NCBI GenBank assembly: GCA_018672145.1
Contig: JABHGH010000139.1
Location: 1-6,950, forward strand
Length of the DNA stretch: 6,950 nt
Direction of reading: 5' to 3'
Source of the DNA: Flavobacteriaceae bacterium
GTDB taxonomy: Bacteria; Bacteroidota; Bacteroidia; Flavobacteriales; Flavobacteriaceae
Shown here: positions 1-6,302 of the stretch, one piece after another
How the letters are laid out: every line of letters starts with the position of its first letter
How positions within the stretch are numbered: position 1 is the stretch's first letter
The notes under the pieces: generated by a model
Databases searched by the model: none
What the model was told of the DNA's origin: nothing
The model's input: only the letters and a program-made list of their open reading frames with translations
Translations under genes and position numbers: made by a program

Positions 1-8
1 AAGGAGAA

Positions 9-293
9 TTGAAGTTTTTTAATGATTTTTTTTCATTTAAAGAGTGGAAAGAATCCATAGATGATGGAATTAAGGTTGTTGATTTAAACTCTAAGGTTAG
101 ATTTGAATCAGAAGATGGTAAAATTCAACAAAAGAAAATTCTAACAGACACCAAAGATGGGGAGGTAGTATTTGAAGAAGGGTACTCACTTACTTATTTT
201 AATTCTCCTCTTGGTAAACTAATGAGATTTAAATCTGAGGGTGAATTATTCGAATTTGGGGGTATTAAATACCTAATAACTAGTATTAATTAA
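9..293 (+). CDS. Small hypothetical protein, possibly 5'-incomplete
   Basis: I do not recognise this protein. The frame is open up to the left edge of the window; the two codons before the TTG at 9 read Gly-Glu. AAGGAG at 1-6 ends only two bases before that TTG, too close for a normal ribosome binding site, so the gene may well begin outside the window. The only in-frame Met codon lies late (residue ~72). The visible ~94 residues start Phe-rich (KFFNDFFSFKEW), then alternate hydrophobic and charged residues with many Lys, Glu and Gly, suggesting a small soluble mostly beta-strand protein. There is no clear signal peptide, membrane segment or metal-binding motif. It is AT-rich like the next two genes, and the following start is 7 bases after its stop, so co-transcription is likely. 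An immunity or antitoxin-like role is possible from context only. Confidence 0.55.
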   Translation: MKFFNDFFSFKEWKESIDDGIKVVDLNSKVRFESEDGKIQQKKILTDTKDGEVVFEEGYSLTYFNSPLGKLMRFKSEGELFEFGGIKYLITSIN

Positions 294-300
294 CTGAAAA

Positions 301-696
301 ATGGATTTAATTGGAGATTTAAAAAATGAAATTATAATTTCTGATATTAATATCTTTTCGTTAAGTGATTTGGAATTACAACAATGGTTAATCTCAAATT
401 TTGTACAACAATTATATAGAAAAAAAGTATATATAGATGAAGTTACTGTAACTCCAATAAATAACTCAGATTATAAAACTAAATTAAGTATCGTTGGGAA
501 GGATGAAAATAAGGAGATTGAGATTATTTTTGGAATAATTAAAAACTTAACCAAAAAAACTATAAACTTGATACAGGTTAATGAACTACTTATTGTAAAC
601 ATGAGTAAAACCAATATTTTGAAGGTAATAGAATCTCGTTTAAACTTTCATATATCAAAATCAAAAAATAAAACTAGTTTAATAATAATTAAATAG
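301..696 (+). CDS. Hypothetical protein, 131 aa, AT-rich orphan
   Basis: I do not recognise this protein. ATG at 301 follows the previous stop by 7 bases, with an A-rich leader (CTGAAAA) and no Shine-Dalgarno sequence, which is usual in Bacteroidota. The chain is rich in Ile, Asn and Lys, partly a result of very low G/C (11 of 60 bases at 301-360). A helical-looking segment at about residues 20-45 (LSDLELQQWLISNFVQQLY) is followed by alternating strand-like hydrophobic stretches (about 46-100) and a basic C-terminus ending SKNKTSLIIIK. No signal peptide, transmembrane helix, Cys/His cluster or catalytic motif is evident. The next gene starts 13 bases downstream, so the three left-hand genes probably form one transcript. 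The length and intact frame support a real gene; its function is unknown. Confidence 0.6.
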   Translation: MDLIGDLKNEIIISDINIFSLSDLELQQWLISNFVQQLYRKKVYIDEVTVTPINNSDYKTKLSIVGKDENKEIEIIFGIIKNLTKKTINLIQVNELLIVNMSKTNILKVIESRLNFHISKSKNKTSLIIIK

Positions 697-709
697 GTAG
701 AACATTATC

Positions 710-1357
710 ATGGTTACATCTTCCTCAAAAATCAATAAATTGTTTAGTGAAATAGATGTTAATTATAAAAAGATTTTGATTCAAAATCATTTTCCATATG
801 TATTTACTAAATCTTTTTATTTTTTGGAGGATGGAGAAGATCTTTATAGGCAAAAAGACTTTTTTAATTTACCTGATCAATCGTTCAATGATGATGATAG
901 TTTTCACACTTTAATAATTAAAAAAAGTGTAGGGGATTATGTTTATTTAGTTGCATTAGGTTACGAAGGTGGAAGAACATACGGTGAGTTTTATAGTAAG
1001 TTAAATTATGATGAAAATTTTGATATAACAGGTAATTATTCTAATTCAACAGGTTCAGGTGAATGGGAACATAAATTATTATCCTTAAAATTTAATCAAA
1101 ACACAAACCTCTTTGAAACAGAAACAGAAGAGTTATATGAATTTATGGATGAGAATGATTCTAAAATTCAAAATCAAATCTTAAATGAAATAAGTAAGTA
1201 TGTTTATTGGGGATATGATGAAGAAACTGGCCTCACTGTAGAAGCATTATTGGAGCAATACAAAGAACATAAATGGAGCTATTTAAATTGGCAACTCGAC
1301 CTGACTAACTCCACCCACATTCCCGATACCGCTGTATTTACGCTGGTCGTCACTTAG
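710..1357 (+). CDS. Hypothetical acidic protein, 215 aa, with an atypical C-terminal tail
   Basis: I do not recognise this protein. It starts at ATG 710, 13 bases after the upstream stop. It looks soluble and acidic: Asp-rich around residues 59-64, a Gly/aromatic-rich middle (VALGYEGGRTYGEFY, ~81-95), and a Glu/Asp-rich stretch at ~134-150, followed by an amphipathic helical region to about 190. There is no signal peptide and no membrane segment. Residues 1 to about 194 use AT-rich codons. Residues ~195-215, from about base 1291, switch to codons such as CTC, GAC, CTG, ACC, CAC and CCC, with 32 of 60 bases G/C at 1291-1350. I infer that the original stop was lost and the frame now reads into older chromosomal sequence; a natural but unusual C-terminus is the alternative. 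A cytoplasmic immunity-type or binding protein would fit its character, but no family match is claimed. Confidence 0.6.
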   Translation: MVTSSSKINKLFSEIDVNYKKILIQNHFPYVFTKSFYFLEDGEDLYRQKDFFNLPDQSFNDDDSFHTLIIKKSVGDYVYLVALGYEGGRTYGEFYSKLNYDENFDITGNYSNSTGSGEWEHKLLSLKFNQNTNLFETETEELYEFMDENDSKIQNQILNEISKYVYWGYDEETGLTVEALLEQYKEHKWSYLNWQLDLTNSTHIPDTAVFTLVVT

Positions 1358-1410
1358 AGTCGAACATCACATTTACCCAACAAACCGATGAAATTAGTTT
1401 TTCAGATTAA
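1309..1410 (+). pseudogene. Possible 3' relic of a displaced gene
   Basis: In a frame different from the 215-residue gene it overlaps, positions 1309-1407 are open for 33 codons between a TAA at 1306-1308 and a TAA at 1408-1410. The end of the translation (GRHLESNITFTQQTDEISFSD, taken as GRHLESNITF then TQQTDEISFSD) has balanced, protein-like composition, and its G/C content resembles the trigger factor side rather than the AT-rich cassette. It has no start codon of its own. It could be the last part of a gene whose front was displaced or deleted when the AT-rich block arrived, or a frameshifted continuation of the neighbouring frame. A chance open stretch of this length is also quite possible. 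Confidence 0.2.
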
Positions 1411-1451
1411 CAACGATTCATAAGCTTGATTTTTTGGAGATTACCTAACTC

Positions 1452-1482
1452 TTGCTAAAGGCGCAGAAAAAAAGTACTTTTG
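1452..1482 (+). promoter_or_regulatory. Bacteroidota-type promoter for tig (and probably tig-clpP-clpX)
   Basis: TTG at 1452-1454 and TACTTTTG at 1475-1482 are separated by exactly 20 bases. This fits the known Bacteroidota housekeeping sigma pattern of a TTG-containing -33 box and a TAnnTTTG -7 box. Transcription would begin near 1488-1490, giving a short leader of about 15 bases before the ATG at 1505, with no Shine-Dalgarno sequence. The site lies outside any convincing coding frame and directly before a housekeeping gene. The start site is inferred, not shown. Confidence 0.65.
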
Positions 1483-1485
1483 CGC
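1461..1485. repeat. Nested inverted repeats over the tig promoter
   Basis: AAAAGTACTTTT at 1470-1481 is a perfect 12-base palindrome and overlaps the -7 box. Around it, GCGCA (1461-1465) and TGCGC (1481-1485) form a second 5-base inverted repeat whose centre is shifted by about 2.5 bases from the first. It could be a protein-binding operator, or a chance product of the A/T runs and the promoter box. It is unlikely to be a terminator, because no T-run follows the second arm. Confidence 0.3.
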
Positions 1486-1504
1486 TTCCTTAAAAAGAAT
1501 AGCT

Positions 1505-2824
1505 ATGCAAGTAACGCGTAAAGACGTTGACGCCCTAAATGCAGTAATCACTATCGCCATCGACAAGTCGGATTTGGCACCAAAGATTGAGTCTGTACTC
1601 ACTTCCTATCGAAAACGCGCCGACATTCCTGGCTTCCGCAAAGGGAATGTGCCCATGGGATTGATCAAAAAGCAATATGGCTCTGCCGTTAAAGCGGATG
1701 AAACAAACAAAATCCTTCAAGAATCGTTATCGAAGTATATCAGCGAAGAAAAGATTGCACTTCTTGGCAACCCTTTGCCAGTAGAACGTGAAGACTTTGA
1801 CTGGGAAGCCGATACAATGCTGTTTGATTTTGAATTGGGATTGAGTCCCGAATTTGAAGTAAAACTCAAAGGTCGCAAGTCTGTCACACAATATGAGATC
1901 ATTGCCGACGCCGAGACCATCGATAAGCAAATCGATCGGATGCGTAGTCAGTATGGAAGCTTACACCCCGTAGACTCTGTTTCTGCGGATGTTGAAGTCA
2001 CAGCTCAGTTTGACGGAGAAGGAGTGGATAACAAATCTACATTCCTCGTGGATGATATAAAAAGTAGAGCGCAAAGAAAAAAACTTATCGGCGCTAAAGT
2101 TGATGATAGCATTGCGCTAAAGACAAAAGGACTTTTTGAAGACGATCAAAAGTTGATGCACGTTTTAGGGATTGATTCTGACAAGGCAAAGGGCCTTTCC
2201 ATTGAGATTAAGTGTACAATTGCTGAAATCAACAAAAGAGAATTGGCAGACATGGATCAAGAGTTTTTTGACAAAGTGATGGGTAAAGACGCTGTAAAGA
2301 ATGTCTCTGAGCTTAAGGAAAAACTCACAACTGATGCGGAGCGACAGTTTGCGAATCAGTCCGACCAAAAGATGCTCAACGATGTGACGGAGCATCTTAT
2401 TGACAATACAAAATTTGACTTGCCTGCTGCGTTTCTTAAAAAATGGATGCAGACTGCAGGGGAAAACCAACTGACTGAAGAGCAAGCTGTTGAGGAATAT
2501 GACAAAGCAGAACGTGGCATTCGCTACCAGCTTATCGAATCCAAATTGGCGGAGCAGTATGATCTGAAGATTGACCTTGATCAAATCAAAAGTTTTGCCA
2601 AGGACATGATAAAAACACAAATGTTACAGTTTGGTCGCAGCGATGTCGATGAAAATGAACTCAACGATATTGCCGCTAGAATCTTGGGGAATCAGGAGGA
2701 AGTAAAACGGATATCAGACCAGTTGATGAGTAAAAAAATGACTGATCTTTTTCGTGCAGAAGCGAACTTGAAAACAAAGAAAGTGAGCTACGAAGATTTT
2801 ATCAAACAGGCATACAAATCATAA
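1505..2824 (+). CDS. tig: Trigger factor, ribosome-associated chaperone
   Basis: Trigger factor docks at the ribosomal exit tunnel and shields nascent chains in the cytoplasm. The 439-residue length is normal for the family. Residues 1 to ~115 form the ribosome-binding domain with the signature GFRKGNVP at 43-50; its FRK (44-46) falls exactly where the ribosome-docking loop is in E. coli. Residues ~150-245 correspond to the PPIase insert but lack a recognisable IPGFE-type active-site segment, so prolyl isomerase activity is doubtful. Residues ~250-439 are the helical, charged chaperone arms, including the usual Pro motif (FDLPAAFLKKW, ~304-314). ATG 1505 is the first start after the promoter and matches the family N-terminus (MQVTRKDVDALN). 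It heads a three-gene block with clpP and clpX. Base composition differs clearly from the AT-rich genes upstream. Confidence 0.97.
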   Translation: MQVTRKDVDALNAVITIAIDKSDLAPKIESVLTSYRKRADIPGFRKGNVPMGLIKKQYGSAVKADETNKILQESLSKYISEEKIALLGNPLPVEREDFDWEADTMLFDFELGLSPEFEVKLKGRKSVTQYEIIADAETIDKQIDRMRSQYGSLHPVDSVSADVEVTAQFDGEGVDNKSTFLVDDIKSRAQRKKLIGAKVDDSIALKTKGLFEDDQKLMHVLGIDSDKAKGLSIEIKCTIAEINKRELADMDQEFFDKVMGKDAVKNVSELKEKLTTDAERQFANQSDQKMLNDVTEHLIDNTKFDLPAAFLKKWMQTAGENQLTEEQAVEEYDKAERGIRYQLIESKLAEQYDLKIDLDQIKSFAKDMIKTQMLQFGRSDVDENELNDIAARILGNQEEVKRISDQLMSKKMTDLFRAEANLKTKKVSYEDFIKQAYKS

Positions 2825-2854
2825 ATTTTCTATCTTTAAACCATAACAAGCACA

Positions 2855-3514
2855 ATGGACCACGGAAAAGAGTTTAAAAAATACGCGATTCAGCATCACG
2901 GAATCAACAGTTTGTACTACGATCAGTTGGTCAGTAGTATGACACCATACATCATTGAAGAACGCCAAATGAATGTGGCGCAAATGGATGTGTTTTCACG
3001 TTTGATGATGGACCGTATCATCTTTTTGGGAACTGCTATTAACGATAGTGTCGCCAATATCATTCAGGCGCAACTATTGTTTTTGGAGAGTACCGATAAA
3101 AATAAAGATATACAGATTTACATCAACTCTCCAGGAGGAGGCGTTTATGCTGGTTTGGGCATCTACGACACCATGCAGTTTATTGGCCCTGATGTGGCAA
3201 CGATTTGCACTGGTATAGCAGCGTCGATGGCTGCTGTTCTTCTTTGCGCAGGTGCTGATGGAAAGCGTTCGGGCCTCACACACTCACGTGTAATGATTCA
3301 CCAACCTTTAGGCGGCGCACAAGGTCAGGCCTCGGATATCGAAATTACTGCACGAGAAATTTTGAAACTCAAAAAAGAACTCTACGAAATTATTGCCAAA
3401 CATTCTGGTCAGAAATACGACAAGGTTCATGATGATTCAGATCGCGATTACTGGATGAAAGCTCCAGAAGCAAAGGTTTATGGTATGATTGACGAAGTCT
3501 TAGTAAGGAATTAA
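2855..3514 (+). CDS. clpP: ATP-dependent Clp protease proteolytic subunit ClpP
   Basis: ClpP is the serine peptidase that forms two stacked seven-membered rings and degrades proteins fed in by ClpX in the cytoplasm. The 219 residues cover the whole fold. The catalytic triad is visible: Ser124 in GIAASMAA, His149 in SRVMIHQPLGG, and Asp198 in SDRDYW, aligned with E. coli D185 of the precursor. The substrate-strand motif NSPGGGVYAG lies at 91-100, followed by the conserved IYDTMQFI helix. Leading residues 1-35 resemble the short N-terminal extension of Bacteroidota homologues. The residue two after the nucleophile is Ala instead of the near-constant Gly (SMA, not SMG). ATG 2855 lies 30 bases after the tig stop and the clpX start is 10 bases after its own stop, so the three are probably co-transcribed and the peptidase and unfoldase made together. 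Confidence 0.98.
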   Translation: MDHGKEFKKYAIQHHGINSLYYDQLVSSMTPYIIEERQMNVAQMDVFSRLMMDRIIFLGTAINDSVANIIQAQLLFLESTDKNKDIQIYINSPGGGVYAGLGIYDTMQFIGPDVATICTGIAASMAAVLLCAGADGKRSGLTHSRVMIHQPLGGAQGQASDIEITAREILKLKKELYEIIAKHSGQKYDKVHDDSDRDYWMKAPEAKVYGMIDEVLVRN

Positions 3515-3524
3515 ATCCCACCCC

Positions 3525-4751
3525 ATGGAAAATAAAGAACTTAGCTGTTCCTTTTGCGGTAAAAAGAAAGACGATACAAACCTCTTGATTGCAGGTTTGG
3601 ACGCACACATTTGTGATCGATGCATCGAACAAGCCAATGGCATTATCCACGAAGAAACGTCACATAATGTCGCCGAAGTAAATCGGGAAGACGTTTCTTT
3701 GCGTAAACCCAAGCAGATCAAAGCTTTTTTAGATGATTATGTCATCGGACAGGACTATACCAAACGGGTATTATCTGTTGCTGTATACAATCACTACAAG
3801 CGTTTGCTCCAACCTAAAAGTGATGTTGAAATCCAGAAGAGTAATGTCTTGATGGTTGGCGAAACGGGGACAGGAAAGACGTTGATGGCCAAGACCATTG
3901 CCAAAATGCTCAATGTTCCATTGGCAATTGTCGACGCTACAGTTCTTACTGAAGCAGGCTATGTCGGAGAAGATGTTGAAAGTATTCTTACTCGATTGCT
4001 TCAAGCGGCTGATTATGATCAAAGTAAAGCTGAAAAAGGAATCGTTTTTATTGATGAGATCGATAAGATTGCTCGAAAAAGCGATAATCCTTCGATCACA
4101 CGAGACGTTTCGGGTGAGGGTGTGCAGCAGGCTTTACTCAAACTTCTGGAGGGAACTGTTGTCAATGTTCCCCCCAAAGGAGGACGTAAGCACCCAGATC
4201 AAAAGTTTATTGAAATCAACACAGAGCACATTCTTTTTGTTGCGGGTGGTGCCTTTGACGGGATCCAAAAGCACATTTCAAAACGCCTTAATATGCAATC
4301 GGTGGGCTATAGTGCTGCTAAAAAAGGAGACCACTATGGCGGAAACACCTTGCTTTCCTATATTGTTCCCTCCGATTTAAAATCGTTTGGACTCATTCCT
4401 GAAATTATCGGAAGATTACCTGTGATTACGCACATGGAATCGTTGGACGCTCAAGCGCTTCGTGCGATACTTACGAAACCAAAAAATGCGATTATTAAAC
4501 AATATAAAGCCCTCTTTGATTTAGATGAAATTTCTTTTTCTATTTCAGATGGAGCATTAGATTTTATTGTCAACAAAGCGGTAGAGTACAAGCTTGGTGC
4601 TCGTGGCTTACGGTCTCTATGTGAGGCAGTCCTTACAGATGCAATGTTTGAACTTCCAGGCTCCGAAGAAAAAGAACTTCGAATTTCAAAATCGTATGCA
4701 GTTGAAAAGTTGAACAAATCAAAACTTCAAGCGCTCAAAGCAGTTTCTTAG
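3525..4751 (+). CDS. clpX: ATP-dependent Clp protease ATP-binding subunit ClpX
   Basis: ClpX is the hexameric AAA+ unfoldase that recognises tagged substrates and threads them into ClpP. The 408 residues are full length. The N-terminal zinc-binding domain has Cys8, Cys11, Cys30 and Cys33, with the usual 18-residue gap. Walker A is GETGTGKT (112-119); Walker B is IVFIDEID (173-180) with Asp177 and Glu178. The pore-1 loop GYVGED lies at 145-150 and the RKH loop at 221-223. The arginine finger region is PEIIGRLPV (Arg297), and sensor 2 is GARGLR (358-363). The ClpP-docking loop, IGF in E. coli, appears as VGY at 260-262. ATG 3525 precedes the zinc finger as expected. The stop at 4749-4751 overlaps the end of the convergent GH3 gene by 4 bases, so no intergenic terminator is possible here. 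Confidence 0.98.
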   Translation: MENKELSCSFCGKKKDDTNLLIAGLDAHICDRCIEQANGIIHEETSHNVAEVNREDVSLRKPKQIKAFLDDYVIGQDYTKRVLSVAVYNHYKRLLQPKSDVEIQKSNVLMVGETGTGKTLMAKTIAKMLNVPLAIVDATVLTEAGYVGEDVESILTRLLQAADYDQSKAEKGIVFIDEIDKIARKSDNPSITRDVSGEGVQQALLKLLEGTVVNVPPKGGRKHPDQKFIEINTEHILFVAGGAFDGIQKHISKRLNMQSVGYSAAKKGDHYGGNTLLSYIVPSDLKSFGLIPEIIGRLPVITHMESLDAQALRAILTKPKNAIIKQYKALFDLDEISFSISDGALDFIVNKAVEYKLGARGLRSLCEAVLTDAMFELPGSEEKELRISKSYAVEKLNKSKLQALKAVS

Positions 4752-6262
4752 GCATTCATAGCCAACAGGGTTTCTAAAAAATCTCGCGAATTTGAAAGGC
4801 GTGGAATTTTGTTCTGACCACCCAATTTATTCTTGTCTTTTAACCAGTCGTGAAACAACTTCTCTCTCCCTTTATGCATGGTCAAAGGAGCAAGTGTTAT
4901 GTCCTTATATCTCTTTGCTTCGTAGTCAGAATTGAGCTCTTGTAAGCGTTTGTCAAGGTCATGAGCAAAATGATCTGCATCTTTTGGCGCATTGCTAAAC
5001 TCAATAATCCATTCATGCTTTCCTTTTGTCTTACCATCCATAAAAACAGGACCTGCTGTAAAGTCAATCATTGTAGCCTGGTGTTTGCTACACACATCTG
5101 CTAAAGCGGTTTCAGCATTTTCAATAACGAGCTCTTCTCCAAAAACATTGATATGGTGTTTGGTTCGTCCTGTGATTTTGAAGCGGTATGGGCTGGTTGA
5201 AGTAAAGCGGATGGTATCTCCAATTTGATAGCGCCATAGCCCCGCATTGGTCGTCAGTATCACCGCATAGCTTTTACCATTTTCCACTTCCGTCAATCGA
5301 ATTACTTTTTGATCTGCAGTGCCAAAAGTATCCATCGGTATAAATTCATAAAAAATACCGTAATCTAACATCAGCAGTAATTCGTCAGCGTTGTTTTGGT
5401 CTTGAATTCCAAAGAACCCCTCCGAAGCATTATAAATTTCGTAGTACTTAAAATGATCACTAGGAAACAATTGCTGATATTGATTTCTGTACGGATTAAA
5501 ATTCACCCCTCCATGGAAATAAACTTCAGCATTTGGCCAGAGTTCAAGAAGGTTTTGTTTCCCTGTTTTGGCTTGAATCTTTTGGAGTAGCACCAACATC
5601 CAAGAGGGAACACCTGCCAAAGAGGCGACATCCTCGTTGACACAGGCACTGATGATTGCCTCTATTTTTGTTTCCCATTCTTCCATCATCGAAACCCGAT
5701 GGTTTGGCGTGCTGACAAGTTCAGCCCAAAGCGGTAGATTTTCAATGATTATAGCAGACAGATCACCAAAATAGGTATCGTTTTCCTCATACAAAGACTT
5801 GCTTCCCCCAAGACGTAATGCCTTTCCTTGAAGCAGTTTAGAAGTAGGGTTATTGTTAAAGTAAAGACTTAGCATATCCTTACCTGCTTTGAAATGGCAT
5901 TCGTTGAGCGCTTCCTTTGAAACAGGAATAAATTTGCTTTTTGCGTTGGTTGTTCCGCTCGATTTTGCAAACCATTTTATTGTAGAGGGCCAAAACAAAT
6001 TTTGTTCTCCCTTACGTGTTCGATCAATAAGAGGGTATAAGTCCTCGTAGGTTGCGATAGGAACTTGCTCGGCAAATTGCGTATAGTTTTTAATCGAAGA
6101 AAACCCATGTGTTTTTCCAAACCAAGTGTTTTTGGCTTGGTTGACAAGTTTGTTGAGCAACTCCCCTTGCACCTCATTTGGGTATTTGAGAAAAAGCTCA
6201 ATCTGATGTATTCTCTTTTTGAGAAACCATGACAAAACAGAATGAAGCAGGGGGATGGGCAT
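4748..6262 (-). CDS. GH3-family acyl-adenylate-forming protein
   Basis: This is a member of the GH3 (plant auxin-responsive promoter) family, which is common in Bacteroidota. Plant members activate a carboxylic acid with ATP and join it to an amino acid; the bacterial substrate is unknown, so an acyl-acid amido synthetase activity is inferred. The 504 residues are full length. Visible motifs in order are the ATP-binding loop KSSGTTNAKS (100-109), YNASEGFFG (277-285) for adenine/acyl binding, WRYQIGD (343-349), the hinge region GRTKHHINVFGEEL (365-378), and the C-terminal lobe ending with KIPRLSNSRDFLE (485-497). There is no signal peptide, so it is probably cytoplasmic. ATG at 6260-6262 on the minus strand gives the usual short lead (MPIPLLHSVLSWFLKKR). 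It converges on clpX with a 4-base overlap of the stops and diverges from the DUF2797 gene. Its base composition matches the tig-clpX block. Confidence 0.93.
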   Translation of the reverse strand: MPIPLLHSVLSWFLKKRIHQIELFLKYPNEVQGELLNKLVNQAKNTWFGKTHGFSSIKNYTQFAEQVPIATYEDLYPLIDRTRKGEQNLFWPSTIKWFAKSSGTTNAKSKFIPVSKEALNECHFKAGKDMLSLYFNNNPTSKLLQGKALRLGGSKSLYEENDTYFGDLSAIIIENLPLWAELVSTPNHRVSMMEEWETKIEAIISACVNEDVASLAGVPSWMLVLLQKIQAKTGKQNLLELWPNAEVYFHGGVNFNPYRNQYQQLFPSDHFKYYEIYNASEGFFGIQDQNNADELLLMLDYGIFYEFIPMDTFGTADQKVIRLTEVENGKSYAVILTTNAGLWRYQIGDTIRFTSTSPYRFKITGRTKHHINVFGEELVIENAETALADVCSKHQATMIDFTAGPVFMDGKTKGKHEWIIEFSNAPKDADHFAHDLDKRLQELNSDYEAKRYKDITLAPLTMHKGREKLFHDWLKDKNKLGGQNKIPRLSNSRDFLETLLAMNA

Positions 6263-6280
6263 AAAAGATTATATTTATGA

Positions 6281-6288
6281 CAAAAATA
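6281..6288 (-). promoter_or_regulatory. Candidate -7 box for the GH3-family gene
   Basis: Read on the minus strand, 6288 to 6281 is TATTTTTG, an exact match to the Bacteroidota TAnnTTTG -7 element. It would start transcription about 10 bases before the GH3 ATG (6260-6262). No TTG is seen at the expected ~20-base spacing further upstream, so only half of the promoter is supported, and a T-rich match can arise by chance. The gap between the divergent GH3 and DUF2797 starts is only about 40 bases, so any two promoters must overlap. Confidence 0.35.
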
Positions 6289-6302
6289 AAGAAAAAAATA
6301 CG

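Noticed and set aside
1..1357. Naming the three AT-rich genes as specific toxin-immunity or phage-defence proteins
   Set aside because: No diagnostic motif is visible and the upstream partner is outside the window; only context suggests it.
2165..2620. A 151-codon open frame on the minus strand inside tig
   Set aside because: It lies wholly inside a well-supported gene, has a Cys/Phe/Leu-rich shadow-like composition and no recognisable domain.
2825..2854. A separate promoter for clpP (TATCTTTA in the tig-clpP gap)
   Set aside because: One mismatch to the -7 box; the upstream TTG search falls in tig coding sequence. A shared transcript from the tig promoter explains clpP adequately.
3898..4380. 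A 160-codon open frame on the plus strand inside clpX, in another frame
   Set aside because: It overlaps the AAA+ domain completely; the translation is a low-quality frame-shifted shadow.
4771..4797. Imperfect inverted repeat (TTTC...AAAT, TCGCGA, ATTT...GAAA) just after clpX, considered as a terminator
   Set aside because: It has a bulge, no T-run after either arm, weak A/T pairs, and lies in the GH3 coding region.
6270..6277. TATATTTA as a -7 box for the DUF2797 gene
   Set aside because: The last base does not match TAnnTTTG and no TTG lies about 20 bases upstream, so support is too thin in such an A/T-rich gap.
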